64,000 nucleotides of DNA from Pseudobutyrivibrio sp. ACV-2 (GTDB lineage: Bacteria > Bacillota > Clostridia > Lachnospirales > Lachnospiraceae). The notes under the pieces are model-generated. The model saw only the letters and a program-made list of their open reading frames with translations, was not told where the DNA came from and made no database searches. Positions 45,872 through 54,101 of the stretch are shown one piece after another; within the stretch, counting starts at the first letter, position 1, and each line of letters opens with the position of its first letter. The DNA lies in contig NZ_FNQZ01000001.1 in NCBI RefSeq assembly GCF_900107545.1, positions 372,001 through 436,000 on the forward strand, written 5' to 3'. The position numbers were made by a program, and so were the translations under genes.

Positions 45872-48800
45872 CTATTTATTTTTGTATTTTTTATTAATTT
45901 GTAGAGCTAAATAAATTGCAGATATTAGTATTACTCCAAGTATTCCCGCAAAGACAAAGATGCCAGAATTGTTAGCCTCTTCATTTGCAGCTGCTGGCAC
46001 TGCTTCATCTGAGATACTATTTTCATCAGCATCAGATGATTGAACCACAGTACCTTCTTCTTTATCGCTTTCTTCGGTCTTACTATCATCATTATCTAAA
46101 CTTAAATCATTTGAAAGTGAAATCTCTTCATTTTCAGTTACTGTCTCAGCTGAGGTTTTATTTGCTTTTCTTGACTGATTTTTAGATGTAGTAATATTGT
46201 TTGTTGTTGCCATAATCTTTTCTACATCTGCATTTGCATCGACAGTTTCAGCACTAACTGATACAGCTTCAACTTTTTGTCCATTATCACTTGAGTCAGT
46301 ATTATTCGATGATGATACACTAGTCTGACCATCACTTCTGCCAGTGCTGACATTTTCATTTTTAACACTGTTATCCTGCTGTGAACTTTCAGCAGCTTCA
46401 TTATCATTACCACTGACAACTTCAACAATATCTGTGATAACTTCTTTGATTTTATCAATAATTGTCTCTTCTTTCTCTTCAACAACATTTAAAACTGCAT
46501 TTGGATTATTATTTTTAATAAATCCTACACTTAAGTTAGCAGTCTTGTTATTGCTAATCTCTGCATTTACTTTTCCTGCGCCATAATTAGATGAAGGCTC
46601 AAACACCTCAACTGCATATGTTGCACCATCAATTGAATTATTTTTGATAGTTACCTTATCAAGGGCGTAATTTGCTTCAAGAAGGATGCCTTCATATACT
46701 GCATCTACGATTTTGTTATTTACAATCTGATAATCTGCCTCCATTGAACGCTTTGATGCCCACATCCAAATTGCTCCAATATCATAGCTTTCATCTGACT
46801 GACGTGATCCTGCTCTTTCAAGAAGGTTTCCTGAAACAGTTGTTGTTCCGCCAAAATCCTTTTTGATATCAAACTCTGTACCAACTGCAATACCAGAACC
46901 ATTGTTGATGATATCTGTTATGTAATTGTCTGTGGCCTTGTTATTTGATCCACCGTAAATTGCAATACCATTTGCAAGTGTTGGCACCTGGATTGTATTG
47001 TGTGTAATAGTATTATTTGAACTATCTGCAAGCCATGGCCAGATTGCGATTCCATCATCGCCTGTATTTCTAATGCTGTTATTTCTGACAACTGAACCAT
47101 TAGTCTTTGAACACATATTGATGCCGTCTGCGTATGTATTTCTGATACGTGAACCCTGAATCACAAGATTTTCAGTATTTGCAGCCCATACACCGACCTT
47201 TGTATGCTCAATCCAAATATTTTCAATAGTTACATTAGTTGCTCTATCGCCACTACCCTCAAAAGCAGCTAAATCACCTTTGTCATCTCTTACTGTTGAT
47301 ACACCATTGATTGCAAAATTGTAAAACTTACTTGTTCCAGAATATTTGAATGCTGCACCAGCACCATTTAAATTTGTATACCACATACCGGCACCATAGA
47401 TTTTTACTCCATTTACTTCAATGGCTTTTTTATCAGGGAAATCGAAATTTCCTTCTGGAATCCATACGCCCTTGCCAGTCTCCTTGGCAGCCTTTATAGC
47501 TTTTGTAAATCCAGCTAAATCACTATTACCATCATTTGCAACAGCTCCAAAATCTTCTACTGAGATAGTGTCTTCGGGCTGCGTAATTGGAGCATTTACA
47601 TACTCTGTTTCAATTAAATCTACAACGTAATACTGGGTTGAATCTGTTTTTTCAAGCTTAAGCTTAGCGCCAGCTTCGAATGATTTAGCAAGAAGAATTC
47701 TTGTCTCATCAAAATATCTATGAGACTTTCCATTGCTTACAGTATTGTTAAAAGGATAGCTTCCATACACCCATGCATGCTTTGAAGATAATTCAATATC
47801 CTTTACAAATTCTCCGTCTACACTAAGAGCAAGGCTTCCGTTATTTCCCAGTCCATCCTCTGAGTCTGGCATAGCATATCTTAATACTAAAGAGTTTGCT
47901 TTTTCAGGAAGTGTAAATTCTACATAATCACCTGAATCATTAAGCTTTACAGCCTGTCTGCCAATTGCCTCTGATTGAATAGCTTTTGTGTACTCTGTGC
48001 TCTTTTCTAATACTTCACCATTTGTTTTCGCAGCTTCTGCCTGTAAAGTATTGTATGGTGTTTTTGCTCCAGATCCATCAAAAGAAATCTCTTTTTCTAG
48101 ATCTGTATTTGGACCTTCCTCACAGTCATCCTTAACAGATGCCTCTTCTTTAGCTGCATTTTCAGCATCCTCTTTTGAAGAATAAGTAGCACCAGATGGT
48201 GTAACATATACCTTTTCTTTATCTGTAAAGAAAATATCTTCAGTCTGATTTACACCATTATTGAACACACCCCAAAATGGCTCCTCAGAAGCATCCTTAG
48301 GTACAGATACCTTCCACCAGTTATCGCCAAGACTTTCATCCTTTTTGGCAGCCTGACCTGGCCAGTCTGCACCAATTACATAGCTCTTAGAATCTTTATT
48401 TTCGTTATCTTCCTTTTCATAGAAGTAGCCATTTATGTCATCCCAGTTCTTATAATCATAGAAATAAATATCCGTCATAAGACTTGGATCTGCAAAGCCT
48501 TCTGCAAGCTCTGCTTCGTTTTTCGAGCCATATACAGCTTTTCCACCTGTAACATAAACATGTCTTTCATCAGATAATAAAAGCTCTGTTCTTTCGCTAT
48601 CATTTTCTGCATTGAAGAAAATAATGCTAAATGGAGTTTTTGCAGGAACAGTAATCTTATCCCACTTTTCCCCTAGCTCGTCGGCCTTTTCAACCTCCTG
48701 ACCTGGCCATGAGCCAAGAGCCTCACCAGGATTTCCATATACATAGCTTCTGATATTTCCCCAGTCCTTGCTATCTAAAAAATAAACTACTGTTTCACCT

Positions 48801-49264
48801 TCAAAATCAGTATTTGTATTTTCTTCCTCTTCTGGGTCTTCAGCGTCGGGAACAGAATTTTCCTCTGCCTCAGATGCTGAAGTATAGGACTCACTATTTG
48901 CTGTCACATATAGATTTTCCTCTGTTGGAAGATAAAGCTCTGCTCGTTTTGCATCATTTGATTTGTTGTAAAAAATAATATTGAAAGGTGGCACCTCTGA
49001 AACAGCAACCTTTACCCAATCTTCACCAATTTCTGATGCCGCAGAAGCTGTGGTATTTCCCCAGCCTCCAAGTAACTCACCTTTATCACCGTATATATAT
49101 GCCCCCACTTCTGACCAGTGGTTAACATTGTAAAAATACACATATGTATTTTCCTCTGCTTTTGAAACTATGGAAAATTGATTGGAAAATACTATCGTGC
49201 TAAGAAGCAACAATGCAGCACATAAAAAAGATACGGCTCGTTTAAACCCCAATAATTTTTTCAT
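45872..49264 (-). CDS. Secreted GH87-type alpha-1,3-glucanase/mycodextranase with CBM26-like repeats
   Basis: An 1130-residue exported protein. Signal peptide is about residues 1-37. Three CBM26-like starch-binding modules (about 40-125, 157-245, 265-360) share YFxxxxWxxIxxYxY, GxWPGQ and FxIIFxN. A CBM35-like module (about 402-558; YNTLQAEAAKTNG) and a parallel beta-helix (about 565-925) match GH87 mycodextranase: VWIPEGNF, GAGMWYTNL, IWIEHTKVGVW, RIRNTYADGIN, RNTGDDGIAIW. The conserved Asp residues are D713, D736 and D737. A Ser/Glu-rich linker leads to a C-terminal membrane helix (about 1103-1123) with a basic tail and no LPxTG. It likely attacks alpha-1,3-linked glucans at the cell surface. 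Confidence 0.85.
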   Translation of the reverse strand: MKKLLGFKRAVSFLCAALLLLSTIVFSNQFSIVSKAEENTYVYFYNVNHWSEVGAYIYGDKGELLGGWGNTTASAASEIGEDWVKVAVSEVPPFNIIFYNKSNDAKRAELYLPTEENLYVTANSESYTSASEAEENSVPDAEDPEEEENTNTDFEGETVVYFLDSKDWGNIRSYVYGNPGEALGSWPGQEVEKADELGEKWDKITVPAKTPFSIIFFNAENDSERTELLLSDERHVYVTGGKAVYGSKNEAELAEGFADPSLMTDIYFYDYKNWDDINGYFYEKEDNENKDSKSYVIGADWPGQAAKKDESLGDNWWKVSVPKDASEEPFWGVFNNGVNQTEDIFFTDKEKVYVTPSGATYSSKEDAENAAKEEASVKDDCEEGPNTDLEKEISFDGSGAKTPYNTLQAEAAKTNGEVLEKSTEYTKAIQSEAIGRQAVKLNDSGDYVEFTLPEKANSLVLRYAMPDSEDGLGNNGSLALSVDGEFVKDIELSSKHAWVYGSYPFNNTVSNGKSHRYFDETRILLAKSFEAGAKLKLEKTDSTQYYVVDLIETEYVNAPITQPEDTISVEDFGAVANDGNSDLAGFTKAIKAAKETGKGVWIPEGNFDFPDKKAIEVNGVKIYGAGMWYTNLNGAGAAFKYSGTSKFYNFAINGVSTVRDDKGDLAAFEGSGDRATNVTIENIWIEHTKVGVWAANTENLVIQGSRIRNTYADGINMCSKTNGSVVRNNSIRNTGDDGIAIWPWLADSSNNTITHNTIQVPTLANGIAIYGGSNNKATDNYITDIINNGSGIAVGTEFDIKKDFGGTTTVSGNLLERAGSRQSDESYDIGAIWMWASKRSMEADYQIVNNKIVDAVYEGILLEANYALDKVTIKNNSIDGATYAVEVFEPSSNYGAGKVNAEISNNKTANLSVGFIKNNNPNAVLNVVEEKEETIIDKIKEVITDIVEVVSGNDNEAAESSQQDNSVKNENVSTGRSDGQTSVSSSNNTDSSDNGQKVEAVSVSAETVDANADVEKIMATTNNITTSKNQSRKANKTSAETVTENEEISLSNDLSLDNDDSKTEESDKEEGTVVQSSDADENSISDEAVPAAANEEANNSGIFVFAGILGVILISAIYLALQINKKYKNK

Positions 49265-49291
49265 AACATAATCCTTTCGTTATCATTAATA

Positions 49292-49305
49292 GTTAATCGG
49301 TTAAC
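49292..49305 (-). promoter_or_regulatory. LacI-family operator upstream of GH87 gene
   Basis: GTTAA-CCGA-TTAAC (minus), the same half-sites as the malE operator at 39681-39694, 28-41 bases before the GH87 ATG. It links this gene to the MalR-like regulon. Confidence 0.75.
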
Positions 49306-49333
49306 CTATTATTTAAAAAATAATCACCTGCAA
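49306..49333 (-). promoter_or_regulatory. Candidate proximal promoter of GH87 gene
   Basis: Minus strand TTGCAG, 16 bases, TAATAG, directly followed by the operator as at malE, although the -35 lies within the hairpin 49315-49351. Confidence 0.4.
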
Positions 49334-49351
49334 TAAGGCAGATGATTATTT
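49315..49351 (-). terminator. Terminator-like hairpin in GH87 leader
   Basis: Minus strand AAATAATCATCTGC, 6-base loop, GCAGGTGATTATTT then TTT, a 14-pair stem. A competing stem (49341-49369, GATAATAATTTC with GAAATAATCATC) uses its 5' arm, as in attenuators. lepA diverges, so no minus-strand gene lies upstream to be terminated. Confidence 0.7.
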
Positions 49352-49549
49352 CATAACGAAATTATTATCTTCTTTATATATTTGAAGATTATTCTATTAA
49401 TTTATGAATATTATATCAATAATTAATTTTCACCAATATTTTATATACCAACTTGGTGATTATTTATAATTCTAGTATCACTGCAATAACAAGCTTATCC
49501 CCAGAGACAGTTTTATAACCTTACGGATTGCCTATAGATTTTCTTGTAA
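49352..49549. other. AT-rich spacer between GH87 and lepA
   Basis: No gene seen. It holds a promoter-like minus-strand pair TTGATA, 17 bases, TAGAAT (49391-49419) that would place the GH87 hairpin in the transcript, and a loose inverted repeat CACCAA/TTGGTG around 49430-49458. Nothing else convincing. Confidence 0.4.
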
Positions 49550-49578
49550 TTGTTATTTTACCTACTCTTTGGTAATAT
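49550..49578 (+). promoter_or_regulatory. Candidate promoter of lepA-hemW
   Basis: TTGTTA, 17 bases, TAATAT, about 70 bases before the lepA ATG. Confidence 0.5.
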
Positions 49579-49648
49579 ATTTACGCAATCATTTTTGCCA
49601 AAACCATCTAGTTTTAGCAAAGATAATTACATTTTTATGAGGTGAAAA

Positions 49649-51454
49649 ATGGATCAAAGTAAAATTAGAAATTTTTGTATAGTTGCGCATATCGATCATG
49701 GCAAGTCTACACTTGCCGATCGTATCATACAAATGACCGGCACTCTCACAGACCGTGAGATGCAGGCTCAGGTTCTTGATAATATGGAGCTTGAGCGTGA
49801 ACGTGGTATTACCATCAAATCCCAGGCAGTCCGTATCATTTACAAGGCTGACGATGGCGAGGAATACATCTTTAATCTAATCGACACACCAGGTCACGTG
49901 GATTTCAATTACGAGGTTTCCCGCTCCCTTGCTGCATGCGATGGGGCTATTCTTGTTGTTGATGCTGCTCAGGGTATTGAGGCTCAGACTCTTGCCAATG
50001 TTTATCTTGCGCTTGATCATGACCTTGATGTTATTCCTGTTATCAACAAAATCGATTTACCATCTGCAGATCCAGAGCGTGTAATCGAGGAAATCGAAGA
50101 TATTATTGGACTTGAAGCCCAGGAGGCTCCACTGATTTCTGCAAAAACAGGTCTTAATATTCACGATGTTTTAGAGGCTATCGTTCATCAGCTGCCTGCT
50201 CCAAAGGGAGACGTTTCAGCTCCTCTTCAGGCGCTTATTTTTGATTCTCTCTACGACCCTTATAAGGGTGTTATCGTATTCTGCCGTGTCAAGGAGGGCA
50301 CTCTTAAGACAGGCGACAAGGTGCGAATGATGGCAACAAATGCTGAATTTGACGTAGTTGAGGTTGGATATTTCGGTGCCGGCCAATTCATTCCTTGCGA
50401 CGAGCTTCCAGCAGGTATGGTAGGCTACATGACTGCTTCCATCAAAAACGTTCGCGACACCCGTGTTGGTGATACAATCACACACGCAAATAAGCCAGCA
50501 GCCGAACCACTTCCTGGTTATAAAAAGGTAAATCCTATGGTGTACTGCGGATTATATCCTGCTGATGGCGCTAAATATCCTGATTTACGTGATGCTCTTG
50601 AAAAGCTCCAGCTCAATGATGCAGCACTTCAGTTCGAGCCTGAGACATCTATTGCTCTTGGCTTTGGATTCCGCTGCGGTTTCCTTGGTCTTTTACATCT
50701 TGAGATTATTCAGGAGCGTCTTGAGAGAGAGTACAATCTTGATTTGGTTACTACTGCTCCATCGGTTGTTTATAGAGTTCACAAAACTGATGGAACAATG
50801 ATTGAGCTTACAAACCCTAGCAACTTACCTGACCCATCAGAAATCGATTACATGGAAGAACCAATCGTTGAAGCTGAAATTATGGTTACCAGTGATTTCA
50901 TCGGTGCAATCATGGACCTTTGCCAGGAGCGCCGCGGTCAGTATATTTCAATGGAATATATCGAGGAAACTCGTGCACTTATCAAATATACTCTTCCACT
51001 AAATGAAATCATCTACGATTTCTTTGATGCTCTTAAGAGCCGTTCCCGCGGATATGCATCCTTTGATTACGAGCTAAAGGGATATATGAAATCAGAGCTT
51101 GTTAAGCTTGATATCCTTATCAATAAAGAAGAGGTTGATGCCCTTTCATTTATCGTATTCTCAGGTACAGCTTATGAGCGTGGTCGCAAGATGTGTGAAA
51201 AGCTTAAGGATGAAATTCCACGTCACCTTTTTGAGATTCCAATCCAGGCCGCTGTAGGTTCTAAGGTTATTGCTCGTGAAACTGTAAAGGCTATGCGAAA
51301 AGACGTATTAGCAAAATGTTATGGTGGTGATATCTCACGTAAGAAAAAGCTTCTTGAAAAACAGAAGGAAGGAAAAAAGAGAATGCGTCAGGTGGGCAAT
51401 GTAGAGATTCCACAGGCAGCCTTCATGAGTGTTCTTAAATTGGACGAGGACTAA
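49649..51454 (+). CDS. lepA: Elongation factor 4 (LepA)
   Basis: A 601-residue translational GTPase that back-translocates or helps ribosome assembly. G1 is [13 protein letters not shown], the switch region is [14 protein letters not shown]3 is [15 protein letters not shown], and G4 is [11 protein letters not shown]. The diagnostic C-terminal domain ends [18 protein letters not shown], followed by [15 protein letters not shown]. The length is the family norm. The ATG has GAGGTGAAAA before it. hemW starts 2 bases after its stop, so lepA-hemW form an operon, as in B. subtilis. Confidence 0.98.
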   Translation: MDQSKIRNFCIVAHIDHGKSTLADRIIQMTGTLTDREMQAQVLDNMELERERGITIKSQAVRIIYKADDGEEYIFNLIDTPGHVDFNYEVSRSLAACDGAILVVDAAQGIEAQTLANVYLALDHDLDVIPVINKIDLPSADPERVIEEIEDIIGLEAQEAPLISAKTGLNIHDVLEAIVHQLPAPKGDVSAPLQALIFDSLYDPYKGVIVFCRVKEGTLKTGDKVRMMATNAEFDVVEVGYFGAGQFIPCDELPAGMVGYMTASIKNVRDTRVGDTITHANKPAAEPLPGYKKVNPMVYCGLYPADGAKYPDLRDALEKLQLNDAALQFEPETSIALGFGFRCGFLGLLHLEIIQERLEREYNLDLVTTAPSVVYRVHKTDGTMIELTNPSNLPDPSEIDYMEEPIVEAEIMVTSDFIGAIMDLCQERRGQYISMEYIEETRALIKYTLPLNEIIYDFFDALKSRSRGYASFDYELKGYMKSELVKLDILINKEEVDALSFIVFSGTAYERGRKMCEKLKDEIPRHLFEIPIQAAVGSKVIARETVKAMRKDVLAKCYGGDISRKKKLLEKQKEGKKRMRQVGNVEIPQAAFMSVLKLDED

Positions 51455-51455
51455 A

Positions 51456-52655
51456 ATGTCGGGAATAGAATTATATATTCATATACCATTCTGTGTTAAA
51501 AAATGTTTATATTGCGATTTCCTTTCAGGGGTTTTCGACGAAAAAATGCAGCGGCGTTACACCGCTGCATTGTGCACTGAAATAAAATATTTAGCTGCCA
51601 CCCATCCTGATTGCAACATTTCTACTATTTATGTAGGTGGTGGCACTCCATCCTGGCTTTCAGAGGATTTAATGGATGATATTATCACTACTGTTAAAAA
51701 AAGCTTTAAGGTATCGCCTCTGGCAGAAATATCCGTTGAATGTAATCCTGGCACATTAACTGCAGAAAAGCTAAATGTTTACCGTTCTATAGGAATTAAC
51801 AGGTTGAGCATTGGTCTACAGTCAGCTAACGATGACGAGTTAAAGGAATTGGGGCGAATACATGATTATAACAGATTCCTACACACCTATGATTTAGTCC
51901 GCAAGGCTGGCTTTGACAATGTAAATGTAGATATTATGACAGGATTGCCTCACCAGACAATTGAAAAGCTGGAAAAGACCTTAAGCTGTGTAACTATGCT
52001 TCGTCCAGAGCACATTTCTGCCTACTCTCTCATCATCGAAAAGGGAACTCCTTTCTATGAAAAATACAAATTCGATGCAGTAAAGCAGCAGGCCGGTATG
52101 GAAACTGAGGATTTACCTACAGATGAAGAATCATATCATCTTTATAAATACACCATGGAATACTTGGAAGCTCGTGGTTACAAACGCTATGAAATATCCA
52201 ACTATGCCAGAAATGGCAAAGTATGCCGTCATAATATAGGATATTGGGACAGGGTGCCATATCTTGGAGCAGGACTTGGTGCCGCTTCACTATTCAACAA
52301 TGTTAGGACAAGCAATATTTCAGACATCTACAAATATGTTGAGACCTCCGAGGCTATCGCCTCAGGAAAGGATATTTCCTTCGATTTAAGCTCTCCTTAT
52401 TTTGAAACTGAAGAAACCCTTTCAAAAAAGGATGCAATGGCAGAATTTATGTATCTAGGCCTTAGAAAAATGGAAGGAATCAACAGAGCTGACTTTTACA
52501 TGATGTTTGGCCTGGATATTGAAGCTATCTATGGTCCCGTCATAACAGCTCTTAGAAATCAAGGCTTTATGGATGCGAAAGAAGGTCGTATTTTCCTTAC
52601 AGATATAGGTATTGACATAAGCAATCAGGTACTTTCAAAATTTTTATTGGATTAA
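51456..52655 (+). CDS. hemW: Radical SAM heme chaperone HemW
   Basis: A 399-residue radical SAM protein starting MSGIELYIHIPFCVKKCLYCDF, with the CxxxCxxC 4Fe-4S motif and the HemN-like IYVGGGTPSWL. It lacks the extra N-terminal cysteine pattern of true HemN and matches HemW, which inserts heme into respiratory proteins rather than oxidising coproporphyrinogen. The C-terminal domain (AMAEFMYLGLRKMEGI) is present. The ATG at 51456 follows the lepA stop by one base with GAGG upstream; a longer frame from 51429 would overlap lepA. What heme work it does in a likely fermenter is unclear. Confidence 0.93.
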   Translation: MSGIELYIHIPFCVKKCLYCDFLSGVFDEKMQRRYTAALCTEIKYLAATHPDCNISTIYVGGGTPSWLSEDLMDDIITTVKKSFKVSPLAEISVECNPGTLTAEKLNVYRSIGINRLSIGLQSANDDELKELGRIHDYNRFLHTYDLVRKAGFDNVNVDIMTGLPHQTIEKLEKTLSCVTMLRPEHISAYSLIIEKGTPFYEKYKFDAVKQQAGMETEDLPTDEESYHLYKYTMEYLEARGYKRYEISNYARNGKVCRHNIGYWDRVPYLGAGLGAASLFNNVRTSNISDIYKYVETSEAIASGKDISFDLSSPYFETEETLSKKDAMAEFMYLGLRKMEGINRADFYMMFGLDIEAIYGPVITALRNQGFMDAKEGRIFLTDIGIDISNQVLSKFLLD

Positions 52656-52677
52656 TTGGAAAAATTCTAATAAGCTA

Positions 52678-52706
52678 TTGACAATTTACCATTCATTATC
52701 TATTAT
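52678..52706 (+). promoter_or_regulatory. SigA promoter of rpsT
   Basis: TTGACA, 17 bases, TATTAT, consensus-like. The leader is about 90 bases long before the ATG at 52803, longer than needed for ribosome binding. Confidence 0.85.
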
Positions 52707-52802
52707 ATTTGAGTATGCGTTGAACTGTCCGTGTCCGGCTACGACGCAATTTAAATTTAATTATAACATTTATTTTTATTCAAGTTGGAGGTGTAGCAAC
52801 AC

Positions 52803-53066
52803 ATGGCAAATATTAAGTCTGCAAAGAAGCGTGTTCAGGTAGCTGCTATCAGAACAGAGCGTAATAAGGCAATCAGATCAGAGGTTAAGACATACGTTAA
52901 GCGTGTTGAGGCTGCTGTTGAAGCAAAGGATAAGGCACTTGCTGAGTCTGAGCTTAAGGCTGCTGTAAAGGTTATCGAGATGGCTGGTTCAAAGGGTGTT
53001 TATCATGACAACACTGTTAGCCGTAAGGTATCTCGTATTTCAAAGCTTGTTAATACACTTGCTTAA
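52803..53066 (+). CDS. rpsT: 30S ribosomal protein S20
   Basis: An 87-residue basic helical protein, MANIKSAKKRVQVAAIRTER and then NKAIRSEVKTYVKRVEAA, canonical S20. It stabilises 16S rRNA early in 30S assembly. GGAGG sits upstream of the ATG, and it has its own promoter and strong terminator. In B. subtilis rpsT lies next to holA (here across a c-di-GMP insertion). Confidence 0.98.
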   Translation: MANIKSAKKRVQVAAIRTERNKAIRSEVKTYVKRVEAAVEAKDKALAESELKAAVKVIEMAGSKGVYHDNTVSRKVSRISKLVNTLA

Positions 53067-53082
53067 TTAACGAATATAAACA

Positions 53083-53117
53083 AAAATCCAAGGTCCCGTC
53101 AGCCTTGGATTTTTTTA
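53083..53117 (+). terminator. Rho-independent terminator of rpsT
   Basis: AAATCCAAGG, 9-base loop, CCTTGGATTT then TTTTT. Confidence 0.93.
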
Positions 53118-53176
53118 TGTTAAAAATTATAATTTAAAAAATCAGAGCAGATGATAAACATCTGCCCCCACTATTA

Positions 53177-54004
53177 TTATCTATTAAATTTCTTTGATTC
53201 TATCTCATCAAGGGATGCCTCTAAAGCATCAGCAAGCTTCCTCTGCCAATCCTCTCCTGTCGCGGTCTTTTTCACGCCAGCATGACCTTTTCTCGTTCCC
53301 GATAGTTTTTCCATTTGCTTAATTGCTATATATCGCTGAAGATATGATGCATGGCTTGCAGACAAAATGCATCCACTAACTACAGCACCAGAATCCATAG
53401 TTCTTTGGTTTAATATCTTACCAGTAAAGGTACCAACCATTTTCTCCCCTTCATCACCATCCTCTGTTAAATAAAGGCTGAAAGGCACATTTTTTTGTAC
53501 CTGAGAACCATTAGGCTCAACAAAGCTCACACCACAATAAGACAAGTCTCTGACAACAACAGTGTAGGTTTGCCCCTGTTGTTCAATCTTCATAGCCTTG
53601 TCTAAATCAATCCTAACTCCTCTTCGTCTGTTAAATCTCTCTCCGAAGCGCTGTTTAGAAGTTAGCAGATTAATCTCCTTGCCTGTAGCTAGCTTAACTC
53701 GATATACATTGACATGCGCCCACTTAAAAACGCCATCTTCTGATATAGCAATTAAATCAAGAACAGAAACATGTCCTTTGAATGAGACTTCAAGCATCTT
53801 TTCCTGGATTTTGGTCATGATATTTTCGAGTGGTAGTATATCCTCTCCAAATCTCTTTTTAATTTCTGAAGTCTCTTCCATTGTAAGCCTAGCATACTCA
53901 GCAGGCATTTCAATGGTTTTTGATTCCAAAGTAGCTACAATAGACAGGGTATAATCTTTTGTAATATCTGAAATTGTTATCTCATTTAACTTTTTATTTT
54001 CCAT
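53177..54004 (-). CDS. PilZ-domain protein, candidate c-di-GMP receptor
   Basis: A 275-residue cytoplasmic protein. The C-terminal PilZ domain has the binding residues RFNRRRGVRI (RxxxR near residue 125) and DLSYCGVSF (D/NxSxxG near residue 155). The N-terminal half (about 1-110) looks like a YcgR-N/PilZN-type beta domain. It would bind c-di-GMP and act on motility or an envelope target. The ATG at 54004 lies only 6 bases after a perfect extended -10 (TGTTATAAT, minus strand) and shows no ribosome site, so it may be leaderless. It is divergent from the FIST-GGDEF gene. Confidence 0.88.
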   Translation of the reverse strand: MENKKLNEITISDITKDYTLSIVATLESKTIEMPAEYARLTMEETSEIKKRFGEDILPLENIMTKIQEKMLEVSFKGHVSVLDLIAISEDGVFKWAHVNVYRVKLATGKEINLLTSKQRFGERFNRRRGVRIDLDKAMKIEQQGQTYTVVVRDLSYCGVSFVEPNGSQVQKNVPFSLYLTEDGDEGEKMVGTFTGKILNQRTMDSGAVVSGCILSASHASYLQRYIAIKQMEKLSGTRKGHAGVKKTATGEDWQRKLADALEASLDEIESKKFNR

Positions 54005-54010
54005 ATGGCT

Positions 54011-54019
54011 ATTATAACA
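54011..54019 (-). promoter_or_regulatory. Extended -10 promoter of PilZ gene
   Basis: Minus strand TGTTATAAT; its start point would fall at or next to the ATG. Confidence 0.6.
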
Positions 54020-54071
54020 ATAAATTCACCTAGAATACATATTTATATTGTATTATTCCTAATATAGATGA

Positions 54072-54080
54072 TGTTATAAT
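54072..54080 (+). promoter_or_regulatory. Extended -10 promoter of FIST-GGDEF gene
   Basis: TGTTATAAT on the plus strand, with no good -35. AGGAG lies 7 bases before the ATG at 54102. Confidence 0.6.
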
Positions 54081-54101
54081 AGGTGAGCTAGGAGCAGAAT
54101 A

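Noticed and set aside
45872-46000. LPxTG cell-wall sorting signal in the GH87 protein
   Set aside because: The C-terminus has a membrane helix and basic tail but no LPxTG or similar motif.
49421-49470. Inverted repeat CACCAA/TTGGTG before lepA
   Set aside because: Loop too long and AT-rich; no link to a known regulator.
51429-51455. Longer hemW start overlapping lepA
   Set aside because: The ATG at 51456 with GAGG upstream gives the conserved N-terminus; the extension is just lepA sequence.
53138-53168. Terminator after the PilZ gene
   Set aside because: GCAGATG/CATCTGC stem exists, but the T-run is several bases away, so termination is uncertain.
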